Assembly: GCF_003053845.1 (NCBI RefSeq)
Contig: NZ_QAYG01000001.1
Location: 564,078 to 628,077, forward strand
Length of the DNA: 64,000 bases
Direction: 5' to 3'
Source: Breoghania corrubedonensis
GTDB taxonomy: Bacteria > Pseudomonadota > Alphaproteobacteria > Rhizobiales > Stappiaceae
Part shown: positions 18,827-27,424 of the stretch, in pieces
Layout: every line of letters starts with the position of its first letter
Numbering within the stretch: position 1 is the first letter of the stretch
The notes under the pieces: model-generated
What the model was told of the DNA's origin: nothing
Seen by the model: the letters and a program-made list of their open reading frames with translations, nothing else
The model's database searches: none
Translations under genes and position numbers: made by a program

Positions 18827-19405
18827 TCAGCCAGACACGCCCGTGTCGAACGGCATGCCACCGTCCGGCCCCTGGCCGATGATCTTCAAGATCGCCGGAC
18901 GAAGCCGGCTTGCGCTGCGATAGAACGGAAAGAGGATCGCTTCCGCCTCCTCCACCCGCCCCAGATCGCCCAGCGCTTCCGCCCGCGAGAGGCTGAGCTC
19001 GGGATTTCCCTTCAACGCCTTCTCGCAATCCTCCAGCGCCTTTTGCGGTTCGCCCAGACGCAGACGCAGGCGGGCGCGGCAGCCACGGGCTCCCGGATCG
19101 TCGGGAAAGGTGTCGAGATAGGCGGTGAAGGCGGCTTCAGCTTCACGCAAATATCCGAGATCCATGAGGCAGGCCGCCTTCTCGAAGCGGGCGCCCTGAT
19201 GCGCCGCGCTCAAGACGAGGCAGGCCCTCACCGCTTCCAGAGCGGATTCTGCCCGGCCCTGCCGGCGCAGGACAAGCGCGAGATTGTAGTGGAGGGAGGG
19301 ATTGTCCGGCGCGCTTTTCAGGAGATCGCGCAACGCGGCTTCAGCCACGGGCCAATCCTCACGCGCGGCAGCCGACATGAAACGCTGTCCCGGATTTTCG
19401 GTCAC
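18827..19405 (-). CDS. Small tetratricopeptide repeat protein
   Basis: A 192-residue TPR protein with about four repeats; the clearest are PDNPSLHYNLALVLRRQGR and DLGYLREAEAAFTAYLDTFPDD. There is no signal peptide or catalytic domain, so it is probably a scaffold. I chose the GTG at 19405 because GGAGGAGG lies 5 bases upstream; an ATG at 19438 is also open but has no such site. It is 74 bp downstream of phnN on the same strand and may be read through from the phn transcript, though a functional link is unproven. Confidence 0.75.
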   Translation of the reverse strand: MTENPGQRFMSAAAREDWPVAEAALRDLLKSAPDNPSLHYNLALVLRRQGRAESALEAVRACLVLSAAHQGARFEKAACLMDLGYLREAEAAFTAYLDTFPDDPGARGCRARLRLRLGEPQKALEDCEKALKGNPELSLSRAEALGDLGRVEEAEAILFPFYRSASRLRPAILKIIGQGPDGGMPFDTGVSG

Positions 19406-19479
19406 GTCGCCTCCTCCATCGCGTCTCTTCTGGCGCATCGCTTTCCGCAGCGGTCTCGCCCGACTACACTCCCCGCCCG

Positions 19480-20094
19480 TTACGGCTGCAGGGCCGTCAG
19501 TTCTTCAAGAGCGGCAACCAAACGCGCGCCAGCATCCGTCAGTTCACCGGAATTGTCGATCTCGATCACGCCGCGTCCGGACGGGCACGGCTGATCACGG
19601 TTAAGACGGGCCTCGATTTCGGCCGCGCTCTCACGCCCGCGCGCCGTCAGCCGCCGTGCCACGACCTCGCGCGGGGCCGTGACGGAAACGATGCGGCAGA
19701 ATGCGAACTCCGAACGCGCGGCCTCTATACTGGCGCGCGAGATATTCGCGATGACGGTTCGCCCCGCCGCCAGATCCCTGCGGATGTCGCCGGGAAGCGC
19801 ATAGCCCAGATCATGGGCACGCCAGGCGAGCGCGAAGCGGCCGGATGCACGCGCATCATCGAACTCGGCCGGGCTCAGGCTGTCGTGGTCCTCCAGGCTC
19901 GCATCCGCGATGCGGGTCACGATCCGGCGCACGAAGACGAAGCGCGGATCGCCCGAGAGTTTCTCGCGCGCATAGGCGAGAAGGCTGTCCTTGCCGACGC
20001 CGCTGGGCCCGACAACGGCGACGAAGCACCCAGTCGCCGCCCCTGCCTCAACCTCACTGCCCTGCCCTTCTTGATCCTGCTTCAGCGAATCCAT
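19480..20094 (-). CDS. phnN: Ribose 1,5-bisphosphate phosphokinase PhnN
   Basis: Phosphorylates ribose 1,5-bisphosphate to PRPP, the last step of the C-P lyase pathway. The protein has 204 residues and a guanylate-kinase-like fold with P-loop GPSGVGKDSLL (residues 29-39). The R/T-rich segment VRRIVTRIADASLEDHDSLS and DLGYALPGDIRRDL match the PhnN substrate lid. Its ATG overlaps the phnM stop codon by one base, so the two are translationally coupled. It is the last phn gene of the operon. Confidence 0.92.
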   Translation of the reverse strand: MDSLKQDQEGQGSEVEAGAATGCFVAVVGPSGVGKDSLLAYAREKLSGDPRFVFVRRIVTRIADASLEDHDSLSPAEFDDARASGRFALAWRAHDLGYALPGDIRRDLAAGRTVIANISRASIEAARSEFAFCRIVSVTAPREVVARRLTARGRESAAEIEARLNRDQPCPSGRGVIEIDNSGELTDAGARLVAALEELTALQP

Positions 20095-21233
20095 CAGACC
20101 ACCCGCGCGCCTTCGCGCCAGACCGAGCGGACGACAGGAACCTCCTCCTCGGTGGACACGCGCACCAGATCGGCCCGGCGGCCAACCTCGATCGCTCCGC
20201 GATCATCGAGGCCGACGGCCTCTGCCGGCGCCTTGGTGACCATGTTGATCGCCTGGTTGAGGGAAACGCCGTCGACGTTTTCCGCCAGCATGAAAGCGCC
20301 CTGAATGAGCGAAAAGGGGATGTAGTCGGAGGAGAGCACGTCGAGCAGACCTTCCTCGGCGAGCGTGCGGGCGGAGATGTTGCCCGAGTGGGAACCGCCC
20401 CGCACCACGTTGGGTGCCCCCATCAGAACCTTGAGGCCCGCCTTGTGCGAGGCGCGCGCGGCTTCCAGCGTCGTCGGAAACTCGGCCACCGCTATGCCCT
20501 GGGCTTCCGCTTCCGCCACATGCGCGTCGGTCGCATCGTCATGCGAGGCGAGCACGATGCCGCGTTCGTGGCAGATGGCGGAGATCTGCGTGCGATGGGT
20601 GTCGGAATACTTGCCGGCCAGCGACTGGCGCATGGCGGCGAAAGTCGCGAATTCGGCATCCGACATGCCGGTCTTGCCCTGGTAGTAGATCTTGTAGGCC
20701 TCCAGGCTGACGAACTGGCGCTGGCCGGGCGTGTGGTCCATCAGTGAGGCGATCCTCACGCGCTCGTCTCCCTCGAACAGGCGGAAGCCCTCCATCACGT
20801 CGGGCGAGGAGACCTCGCAGCGCAGGTGCAGGAAATGATCGGCGCGCAGTCGGCCCGCCTTCTGCCCATGTTCGATGGCATCCGCCAGCAACCGCATGTC
20901 GGCCGAGGTGACGCGGGCATCCTCATCCATGCCGACACGCAGCGCATCGAGCACCGTAGTGATGCCGGAGGCGGCTACCTGCGCATCGTGGGCCTGAACG
21001 GAGGCAAGCGCGTTCCAGCGCACCTTGGGGCGCGGCATGTAATGGCTTTCCAGATGATCTGTATGAAGCTCGACCAGTCCGGGAATGAGCCAGTCGCCTC
21101 CCATATCCTCACCCGACGGGGAAGGCGAGGCGGTATCGATTGCCGCGATCTTCCCGTCACGCACGACGATATCGCCATGGATCACGGTATCGGCGAGAAC
21201 CAGACGGGCATTTCGGAAAACGGTTTCGGTCAT
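20094..21233 (-). CDS. phnM: Ribose 1-methylphosphonate 5-triphosphate diphosphatase PhnM
   Basis: Removes diphosphate from 5-triphosphoribosyl-1-phosphonate before C-P cleavage. The protein has 379 residues and belongs to the amidohydrolase superfamily. The metal motif is LVELHTDHLESH (H-T-D-H), with further ligands in FLHLRCEVSS, LMDHTPGQRQF and LASHDDATDAHV. AGAGG lies 5 bases before the ATG. It sits 56 bp downstream of the DUF1045 gene and overlaps phnN by one base. Confidence 0.94.
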   Translation of the reverse strand: MTETVFRNARLVLADTVIHGDIVVRDGKIAAIDTASPSPSGEDMGGDWLIPGLVELHTDHLESHYMPRPKVRWNALASVQAHDAQVAASGITTVLDALRVGMDEDARVTSADMRLLADAIEHGQKAGRLRADHFLHLRCEVSSPDVMEGFRLFEGDERVRIASLMDHTPGQRQFVSLEAYKIYYQGKTGMSDAEFATFAAMRQSLAGKYSDTHRTQISAICHERGIVLASHDDATDAHVAEAEAQGIAVAEFPTTLEAARASHKAGLKVLMGAPNVVRGGSHSGNISARTLAEEGLLDVLSSDYIPFSLIQGAFMLAENVDGVSLNQAINMVTKAPAEAVGLDDRGAIEVGRRADLVRVSTEEEVPVVRSVWREGARVV

Positions 21234-21289
21234 CAGGGCCTCTTGGCGGGACTTGGCGCACGAGCGGGACGGTGTCTGGCGCCCGACGA

Positions 21290-21988
21290 TCAGGGATCGC
21301 GCAGGGCGTGGCGGGAGAAGATGGTGAAATTCGCACCGGCGGCGGGTTCGACGAAGAGCGTCACCGCATCGATTGCGAGAGGTTTGCCGATGAATCCGGC
21401 GAATTGACGGACAAGCAGCTTCACGACCTCCGCGCTTCGTTCCTTCGGAACCGGTCCGGTCAGGGTCATGTGGAAGCGGAAATCATCGAAAACGTAAGGG
21501 TATCCCCATTTGCGCACGTTCTCGACCTGCGCCTTGGTCAACTTCGCGGCTTTGCGGCGCGCGAATTCCGCTTCGGTGAGCGGCGCGCGGAAGGGCTCGA
21601 AGGCGCGAACGACATCGCCGGCGAATTGCTGCAATTCCTTGCTCGGCGCAGCCGGCACCAGCGCGAAGAACGACCCGATCTGGCGGATTTCCATGGATGG
21701 CAGTTCAAAGGGAGCGGTTTCCGCGCACCACGACTGAAGCGCATTGTCGAGGCTTGCGACGGAACGGCGGGTTTCCAGCGAGAACGGCGCCTTCAAGGTG
21801 GCATGAAAACCGTAGCGGCGCGGGGCGGCGGTAAGCTCGACCCACTCCTCGGGTGCGAGCCCGTTCAGAAAGGGGCCGTCGACAACCGGATCACCATAGG
21901 CGTTGCGTCCCAGCCAGCGGGAGGCAGCCAGAGTGAGCGGATGATCGGGCGGCGGCGTGAAATAGATGGCGGTACGCATCCGGGACAT
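21290..21988 (-). CDS. DUF1045 phosphonate-operon protein (2H phosphoesterase fold)
   Basis: A 232-residue protein of the family annotated as putative phosphonate metabolism protein (DUF1045). It has the two HxT motifs of 2H phosphoesterases: GFHATLKAPF (H62, T64) and FRFHMTLTGP (H173, T175). 2H enzymes act on 2',3'- or 1,2-cyclic phosphodiesters. The locus has no phnP, whose product opens 5-phosphoribosyl 1,2-cyclic phosphate, so this protein is a candidate substitute (inference). Start chosen as ATG 21988 (MSRMRTAIYF); ATG 21979 is equally possible because neither has a strong ribosome-binding site. Confidence 0.86.
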   Translation of the reverse strand: MSRMRTAIYFTPPPDHPLTLAASRWLGRNAYGDPVVDGPFLNGLAPEEWVELTAAPRRYGFHATLKAPFSLETRRSVASLDNALQSWCAETAPFELPSMEIRQIGSFFALVPAAPSKELQQFAGDVVRAFEPFRAPLTEAEFARRKAAKLTKAQVENVRKWGYPYVFDDFRFHMTLTGPVPKERSAEVVKLLVRQFAGFIGKPLAIDAVTLFVEPAAGANFTIFSRHALRDP

Positions 21989-22264
21989 GGTTGACTGACG
22001 ATCTTTTCGAAGCATGACACGATCGGCCGGACGAGGACGATTACAAGGACACGGGCCGGCCTGCGGGCGGGTTGCATTCACCGGCCTGTCCGGCCCGCGA
22101 ATCGCATCACCATCAGACCATTCTGCTTGTCCCAGTAATACTGCAGTTTGATGAAACCGGCCGGTTTAGGAGACTTTTTGCAGGCCGCTCCCCGGGAACC
22201 GGGCTTCGCGGATCAAAAAGCCCTGCGGCATTCCTTAGCCAGCATCGCACTGGGGACACACCCG
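21989..22264. other. 276-bp gap inside the phn operon with a 14-bp palindrome
   Basis: This stretch between phnE and the DUF1045 gene is unusually long for the operon and has no credible gene. It contains the perfect palindrome AAACCGGCCGGTTT at 22154-22167. This is a possible protein-binding site or mRNA-processing region, but no promoter is recognisable. Confidence 0.35.
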
Positions 22265-23080
22265 TCAAATCGCCAGTTTGCGAAGCTGCTGCGACAGCAG
22301 GTCGACCACCGTGACCGTGATGACGACGATGATCAGGATCGCCGCCGTTTCGCCGTAGTAGAAGCCGCGGATCGACTCGAACAGGATCTGCCCGATGCCG
22401 CCGGCCCCGACCACGCCCAGAACGGTCGCGGAGCGCACGTTCGTCTCGAAGCGGTAGAGCGAGAAGGAGATCCAGAGCGGCGCCACCTGCGGGATGATGC
22501 CATAGATGATCTCCTGCAGCTTGGACGCCCCCGTCGCGCGGATGCCTTCAACCGGATAGGGGTCGATCGCCTCCACCGCCTCGGAAAACAGCTTGGCGAT
22601 GATGCCGAGATTATGAACGAAGAGCGCCATGACGCCGGCAAAGGGCCCGAGGCCGACGGCGACGACGAAGAGCACGGCGAAGACCAGCTCGTTGATCGCG
22701 CGGCAGGCATCCATCAGCCGGCGCACCGGCTGGACGATCCAGATCGGCGCGACGTTCGAGGAAGACAGGATCGCGAAGGGAATGCCGAAGAAGATGGAAA
22801 GAACGGTGCCCCACAGCGCGATCTGCACCGTGAGGATCATTTCCTGGACGTAGTAGTCCCAGTCATGAAAGTTCGGGGTGAGAAAGCCCGAGGCGTATTC
22901 GACCATGTTGCCGGAATCGCTGAAGAGATAGGTGACGCGGTCCATTTCCGCCGGCGCCCAGCTCCACAACAGGGCGAGAGCAAGACCACCCCACACGACA
23001 TAGGCGTAGAGCGTGCGCGAGAATTCCTTCGGCGGCAAGGCGATCGTCTCGGGCACGGAAGCGTGGTTCGATATCGTCAT
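22265..23080 (-). CDS. phnE: Phosphonate ABC transporter permease PhnE
   Basis: Inner-membrane subunit of the phosphonate importer. The protein has 271 residues with about six hydrophobic segments and a binding-protein-dependent transport EAA loop (VEGIRATGASKLQEIIYGIIP). The end of the domain is GAGGIGQILFESIRGFYYG. Only one PhnE is present, whereas some relatives have PhnE1 and PhnE2, so it probably forms a homodimer. It is separated from phnD by 100 bp. Confidence 0.93.
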   Translation of the reverse strand: MTISNHASVPETIALPPKEFSRTLYAYVVWGGLALALLWSWAPAEMDRVTYLFSDSGNMVEYASGFLTPNFHDWDYYVQEMILTVQIALWGTVLSIFFGIPFAILSSSNVAPIWIVQPVRRLMDACRAINELVFAVLFVVAVGLGPFAGVMALFVHNLGIIAKLFSEAVEAIDPYPVEGIRATGASKLQEIIYGIIPQVAPLWISFSLYRFETNVRSATVLGVVGAGGIGQILFESIRGFYYGETAAILIIVVITVTVVDLLSQQLRKLAI

Positions 23081-23180
23081 GAGAGGTCCGGGTGCAAGGA
23101 AAGCGGGTCATTCGAACTGTCGGAGCGCGAACGGCGGCGCTTGTCGCGCCGCCGCCGGGATCAAGCATCATCTCGCAGGA

Positions 23181-24182
23181 TCAGACCTGCGGAATGGTCT
23201 CCATCAGCTTCTCGTACTTGGCCTTTTCCACGGCCAGCTCCTTGAGCTTGGCGGCCTTCTCCTCGTCGGAGAACTTGTCGTCGGCCTTGATCTTGAACAT
23301 GTCCTTGGTGAGGGCCATCACCCGGATCGGGTAGAGCTGGGCGTCGGAGGACGGCTTGAACGGTGCCCAGGCGAGACCGGACAGCACCTTGCGGGCCATG
23401 GCGACCTGTTCCGGGGAGCCGAGGCGGCCGTAGCTCATGAAGAACGTGTAGAGCTTGTCCTTGGTCGCCTGGTCGAGCTTCTTGTTCCACACGATCGGGT
23501 CGGCCGGAATCAGCGGCGATTTCCAGATAACCTTGATGTTGGCGAAGGCCTTCGGGTTGGTCTTTTCGATGCGCGCCAGGTTCTCGGTGTTGTTGGCCGC
23601 GACATCGACCTGGCCATTGGCAACCGCGAGCGCATTGGTCTCGTGGTTGGCGTTGCGCACTGTCTTGAAGCAGGTCTTCGGATCAACGCCGTTCTTGGCG
23701 AAGATGAAGGTGGTGGGGACCAGGAAGCCCGAGGTGGAGTTCGGATCACCGATGCCGAAGTTCAGCGACTTGTCGCACTTCAGCACGTCGTCGAGCGAGT
23801 TGATCGGGCTGTCCTTGTGGGCCAGCAGCAGCGACCAGTAACCCGGGTTCCCGTCGACATCGACGGTCTGGGCGAAAACCTCGCCATCCGAGCGGTCGAC
23901 GGCTTCCATCGCGGACTTGTTGCCGAACCAGGCGGCATCGACCTTGCCGAAGCGCATGCCTTCGATGACGCCGGCATAATCGGAGGCGAAGAAGGCATTG
24001 ACCTTCAGGCCCGTCGCCTTCTCCATCGCCTCAAGGAACGGATCCCACTGCGGGCGCAGGTTCTGCTGCGACTCGGTGGAGATGATGCCGAAATTGATTT
24101 CGGTCGTCTCCGCGGCGTGAGCCGCTGTACCGAGCGAAAGGGCGAGTGCGGCCGCGGCGGCACCCTTGAAAAACGCGTTCAT
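23181..24182 (-). CDS. phnD: Phosphonate-binding periplasmic protein PhnD
   Basis: High-affinity solute-binding protein of the PhnCDE importer. The precursor has 333 residues with a signal peptide MNAFFKGAAAAALALSLG, cleaved after AHA near residue 23. It shows PhnD features NFGIISTESQQNLRPQWDPF, FASDYAGVIEGMRFGKVDAAW (split: FASDYAGVIEG, MRFGKVDAAW) and GDPNSTSGFLVP. The start at 24182 is set by GGAGGACAGC before the ATG. It lies between phnC and phnE. Confidence 0.93.
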   Translation of the reverse strand: MNAFFKGAAAAALALSLGTAAHAAETTEINFGIISTESQQNLRPQWDPFLEAMEKATGLKVNAFFASDYAGVIEGMRFGKVDAAWFGNKSAMEAVDRSDGEVFAQTVDVDGNPGYWSLLLAHKDSPINSLDDVLKCDKSLNFGIGDPNSTSGFLVPTTFIFAKNGVDPKTCFKTVRNANHETNALAVANGQVDVAANNTENLARIEKTNPKAFANIKVIWKSPLIPADPIVWNKKLDQATKDKLYTFFMSYGRLGSPEQVAMARKVLSGLAWAPFKPSSDAQLYPIRVMALTKDMFKIKADDKFSDEEKAAKLKELAVEKAKYEKLMETIPQV

Positions 24183-24238
24183 GCTGTCCTCCATCTGGAC
24201 GGTTTGGGCATGTGGACGAATGGACCCGACGTTTCCGG

Positions 24239-25084
24239 TCAGGCAGTTGCCAGCGCCGGTGCGCCGGAGCCGATTGCTACGACGGGACGCTCGCGCGGCT
24301 GATCGGAGACCGGGGCATCCGGCAGGATCAGCTCATCGGAAGCTTCGCCGTAGAGTTCCTTCAAGAAGGCCGTATCGAGCGCCACGGAGGGACCGTCATA
24401 GACGACGGCTCCGTCCTTCATGGCGATGGTGCGCGGGCAGTAGCGACGCGCATATTCGACCTGGTGCAGGGAAACGACGACGGTCATGCCGTCTTCCTTG
24501 TTGATACCGGCCAGAATTTCCATGACGCGGCGGGCAGACGCCGGATCGAGGGAGGCAATCGGCTCGTCGGCGAGCATCAGGCGGGCGCCCTGAACGAGCG
24601 CACGGGCAATCGCGGCGCGCTGCTGCTGACCGCCGGAAAGCGTGGACGCGCGCTGGCGGGCCTGTTCGCAGATGCCGACGCGGTGAAGGGCGCGCATCGC
24701 GATGTGTTTTTCATTACGGGAGAAGAAGCCCAGCGTGCCGCGCAGGCGGTTGATCTGGCCGAGAAAGCCGACCAGGACGTTGGTGATGACAGGCAGGCGG
24801 TCGACAAGATTGAACTGCTGGAAAATGACGCCTATCGAGCGGCGCATGTCGCGCGCTTCGCCGGAAAGCCGGCCGGCGGACTGGATCTCGCGACCATGAA
24901 TGGCGATGCACCCGGCATCCCCGCGTTCAAGTCCCGCGATATGACGGATGAGAGTGGATTTGCCGGAGCCGGACGCACCGATGAGCGCCACCATTTCTCC
25001 CGCGGGTATTTCAAGGCTGACGCCATTGAGAGCGCGCTTGCGGCCGAAGGTTTTCGTCAGTCCGTCAATCGATACGGCAACCAT
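24239..25084 (-). CDS. phnC: Phosphonate ABC transporter ATP-binding protein PhnC
   Basis: ATPase of the phosphonate importer. The protein has 281 residues, with Walker [10 protein letters not shown], signature [15 protein letters not shown] and Walker [15 protein letters not shown]. The C-terminal 30 residues (Pro/Ala rich) extend beyond the standard PhnC. The ATG at 25084 ([13 protein letters not shown]) is preferred over a TTG 39 bases upstream. The Pho box at 25149-25166 lies 64 bp before this start, so phnCDE and the genes after it can be expressed from their own phosphate-starvation promoter. Confidence 0.93.
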   Translation of the reverse strand: MVAVSIDGLTKTFGRKRALNGVSLEIPAGEMVALIGASGSGKSTLIRHIAGLERGDAGCIAIHGREIQSAGRLSGEARDMRRSIGVIFQQFNLVDRLPVITNVLVGFLGQINRLRGTLGFFSRNEKHIAMRALHRVGICEQARQRASTLSGGQQQRAAIARALVQGARLMLADEPIASLDPASARRVMEILAGINKEDGMTVVVSLHQVEYARRYCPRTIAMKDGAVVYDGPSVALDTAFLKELYGEASDELILPDAPVSDQPRERPVVAIGSGAPALATA

Positions 25085-25148
25085 GTGAGCATCCCGTGTT
25101 TTGCCCACTGTGGTTAGCGCCAATCTGTTTCAGCCATGTCTCGCTTTT

Positions 25149-25166
25149 GTGACGGTTGAGTGACTG
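25149..25166 (-). promoter_or_regulatory. Pho box upstream of phnC
   Basis: On the minus strand the site reads CAGTCAC-TCAA-CCGTCAC: two 7-bp direct repeats separated by 4 bp. This is the architecture of a PhoB-binding Pho box (consensus CTGTCAT-N4-CTGTCAT in rhizobia). It lies in an AT-richer gap between the acetyltransferase gene and phnC, at a suitable distance for activating leftward transcription of phnCDE. Assignment is from architecture; binding is not shown. Confidence 0.72.
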
Positions 25167-25274
25167 TTGAAAACGATGCCGTAAAATAATCACGTGCACC
25201 GATTCCGATTTAACTTCCAACGACTTGTTGATGAACTTCAGCAACACGACAAATCGCCCAGTACCTCCACTACG

Positions 25275-25904
25275 TCAATCTACAGGCGGATTGGCCTCAT
25301 AACGATCGAGGAATGCCTCTATCGGGAGATACCGGAAGTCGTCGAGGGCAAGCCGCAGGCTCTCGTGCGACCAGTCCCACCACGCCAGCGCTTCGAGCCG
25401 ATCGGCGATCTCCTGAGGGAAACGGCGGCGGATCGGCTTGCCCGGCACCCCGCCGACGATGGTGTAGGGCGCCACGTCCCGGTTCACCACGGCACCGGCG
25501 GCGATCACGGCACCGTTGCCGACCGTAACACCGGCCAGCACGGTCACGCCGTGCCCGATCCAGGTATCATGCCCGATCCGCACCCGGTTGGCGCGACGCC
25601 GGGCGAAAACATCGGCCTCGTGCTCCGCGTCGTCGAAATAGTCGCCGGCACGATAGGTGAAGTGATGGAGCGTCGCGCGCTCCATCGGATGGTTGGTAGC
25701 GTTCAGGCGCACGTGGCTGGCGATATTGGAGAACTTGCCGATGTCGGAGGCCCAGATCTCGCAGTCCCGCACGAGATAGGAATAGTCGCCGAGCGTGCTT
25801 TCGCTGACCTGGCAGCGCTCGCCCACGGCGGTGTAACGCCCGAGCGTGGAGGCGACGACCTCAGCGCTTTCGTGGACGCTCGGGGTTTCGGACAGCTTCG
25901 TCAT
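25275..25904 (-). CDS. Phosphonate-operon hexapeptide acetyltransferase
   Basis: A 209-residue left-handed beta-helix protein with hexapeptide repeats, for example [21 protein letters not shown] (split: [21 protein letters not shown]) and [20 protein letters not shown]. It carries the acetyltransferase His segment [20 protein letters not shown]. It belongs to the transferase-hexapeptide family found in phn operons (phn_thr-fam). By analogy it may acetylate aminoalkylphosphonates, the role filled by the unrelated PhnO in enterobacteria; this is inference. Its ATG overlaps the phnL stop by 4 bases, so it is the last gene of the phnGHIJKL unit. Confidence 0.88.
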   Translation of the reverse strand: MTKLSETPSVHESAEVVASTLGRYTAVGERCQVSESTLGDYSYLVRDCEIWASDIGKFSNIASHVRLNATNHPMERATLHHFTYRAGDYFDDAEHEADVFARRRANRVRIGHDTWIGHGVTVLAGVTVGNGAVIAAGAVVNRDVAPYTIVGGVPGKPIRRRFPQEIADRLEALAWWDWSHESLRLALDDFRYLPIEAFLDRYEANPPVD

Positions 25905-26611
25905 GCCGCGTTGCTCCGTCTTGAGAAGGTCGCGACGTCGATGACGCGATCGGCCACGACCTCGCGCACATCCTTGTCATGGAAGATGCCGAGCATGGCG
26001 ACGCCGGCCTTCTTTTTTTCCGCGATGAGATCGATGACCACGGCACGGTTCTGCGCGTCAAGCGAGGCGGTGGGCTCATCGAGCAGCAGGATGGCGTGAT
26101 CGGTGATGAAGCCGCGAGCGATGTTCACGCGTTGCTGTTCGCCGCCGGAAAAAGTGGCGGGCGGCAGGTCCCACAGCGCTTCAGGCAGGTTGAGGCGCGC
26201 GAGCAGTTCGGCCGCGCGACGGCGTGCCTCCTCGTGGCTTGCGCCTTGCGCGGCCAGCGGCTCGGCCACCACGTCGAGCGCGGAGACGCGCGGGACGACG
26301 CGCAGGAACTGGCTGACATAGCCGAGCGTGCGGCGGCGCAGCGCGTGGATGGTGCGGGCATCGGCCGAGGCGATGTCGATGAGCTTGCCGCTCTCGCAGG
26401 CGCAGATGATCTGGCCGGCCTCAACGCCGTAGTTGCCGTAGATCATCTTCAGGATCGAGCTCTTGCCGATGCCGGACGGGCCGCCGAGCACGACGCATTC
26501 GCCCGCGTCGATGGAAAAGGAAACGCCGGAGATGACCGGGATCGTCACCCCGCCGCGCAGGTGCATGACGAAACTCTTGCCGACATCGGTGAGAATGAGA
26601 CGGGAGGGCAT
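25901..26611 (-). CDS. phnL: C-P lyase system ATP-binding subunit PhnL
   Basis: ABC-type ATPase of 236 residues, one of two that accompany the C-P lyase core complex. Walker A is [10 protein letters not shown], signature [14 protein letters not shown], Walker [13 protein letters not shown]. PhnL is needed for phosphonate breakdown with PhnGHIJ rather than for transport. It starts 3 bp after the phnK stop and overlaps the acetyltransferase gene by 4 bases. Confidence 0.93.
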   Translation of the reverse strand: MPSRLILTDVGKSFVMHLRGGVTIPVISGVSFSIDAGECVVLGGPSGIGKSSILKMIYGNYGVEAGQIICACESGKLIDIASADARTIHALRRRTLGYVSQFLRVVPRVSALDVVAEPLAAQGASHEEARRRAAELLARLNLPEALWDLPPATFSGGEQQRVNIARGFITDHAILLLDEPTASLDAQNRAVVIDLIAEKKKAGVAMLGIFHDKDVREVVADRVIDVATFSRRSNAA

Positions 26612-26614
26612 GGG

Positions 26615-27424
26615 CTACACCTGCAGGATGGAGGAGACGAGAAGCTGCGTATAGGGCTCGCGCGGATCATCCAGAATGCGGTCTGTGAGGCCCTGCTCGA
26701 TGATCACGCCGCCCTTCATCACCATCATGCGATGGGAGAGAAGCCGGGCGACGGCAAGATCGTGGGTGACGAGAACCACCGCGAGACCGAGATCGGCGAC
26801 GAGCTGGCGGATGAGATCGAGCAGGCGGGCCTGCACCGAAACGTCAAGCCCGCCGGTCGGCTCGTCCATGAAGACGAGGCGCGGGTTCGTGACCAGATTT
26901 CGCGCGATCTGCAGGCGCTGGCGCATGCCGCCGGAAAAGGCGCGCGGATCGTCGTCGATGCGATCGGTTGCGATCTCGACGCGCTCCAGCCAGTGCTCCG
27001 CCTCACCCCGGATCTTGCCATAGTGACGGGCACCGACCGCCATCAGTCGCTCGCCGACATTGGCGCCGGCGGAGACCGACATGCGCAAGCCGTCGATCGG
27101 GTTTTGATGGACGAACCCCCAGTCGGTGCGCATCAGCACCCGGCGCTCGGCTTCCGACATGCGGAAGAGATCGCGCACCGTGCCGTCGCGCATGCGGTAT
27201 TCGACGCAGCCGGCGGTGGGCACAAGGCGCGAGGCGAGACAGTTCAGGAGCGTCGTCTTACCCGATCCGCTCTCGCCGACGATCGCCAGAACTTCGCCGG
27301 GCCAGAGCGACAGCGAGATATCGCGGCAGCCGATCCGGTCGCCGTAGAAACGGGTGAGACCGGAGGCGCGCAGCAGCGGCAGGTCTTCGATCGCCACGGG
27401 CGGGGTTTCGACATGCTCGTTCAT
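26615..27424 (-). CDS. phnK: C-P lyase system ATP-binding subunit PhnK
   Basis: A 269-residue ABC-type ATPase that docks on the PhnGHIJ core. Walker A is GESGSGKTTLL, signature AFSGGMRQRLQIARN, Walker B RLVFMDEPTGGLDV. The PhnK-specific segment DWGFVHQNPIDGLRMSVSAG (20 residues) surrounds the Q-loop. Its start overlaps the phnJ stop by 4 bases (ATGA). Confidence 0.94.
   Translation of the reverse strand: MNEHVETPPVAIEDLPLLRASGLTRFYGDRIGCRDISLSLWPGEVLAIVGESGSGKTTLLNCLASRLVPTAGCVEYRMRDGTVRDLFRMSEAERRVLMRTDWGFVHQNPIDGLRMSVSAGANVGERLMAVGARHYGKIRGEAEHWLERVEIATDRIDDDPRAFSGGMRQRLQIARNLVTNPRLVFMDEPTGGLDVSVQARLLDLIRQLVADLGLAVVLVTHDLAVARLLSHRMMVMKGGVIIEQGLTDRILDDPREPYTQLLVSSILQV

Noticed and set aside
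22154-22167. AAACCGGCCGGTTT as a terminator
   Set aside because: A palindrome without a loop cannot form a stable RNA hairpin; more likely a DNA-binding site or chance.
25226-25246. Imperfect 21-bp dyad TGTTG..TGAA.TTCA..CAACA
   Set aside because: Symmetry is broken at two positions and no matching sites were seen nearby; kept only as a weak observation.
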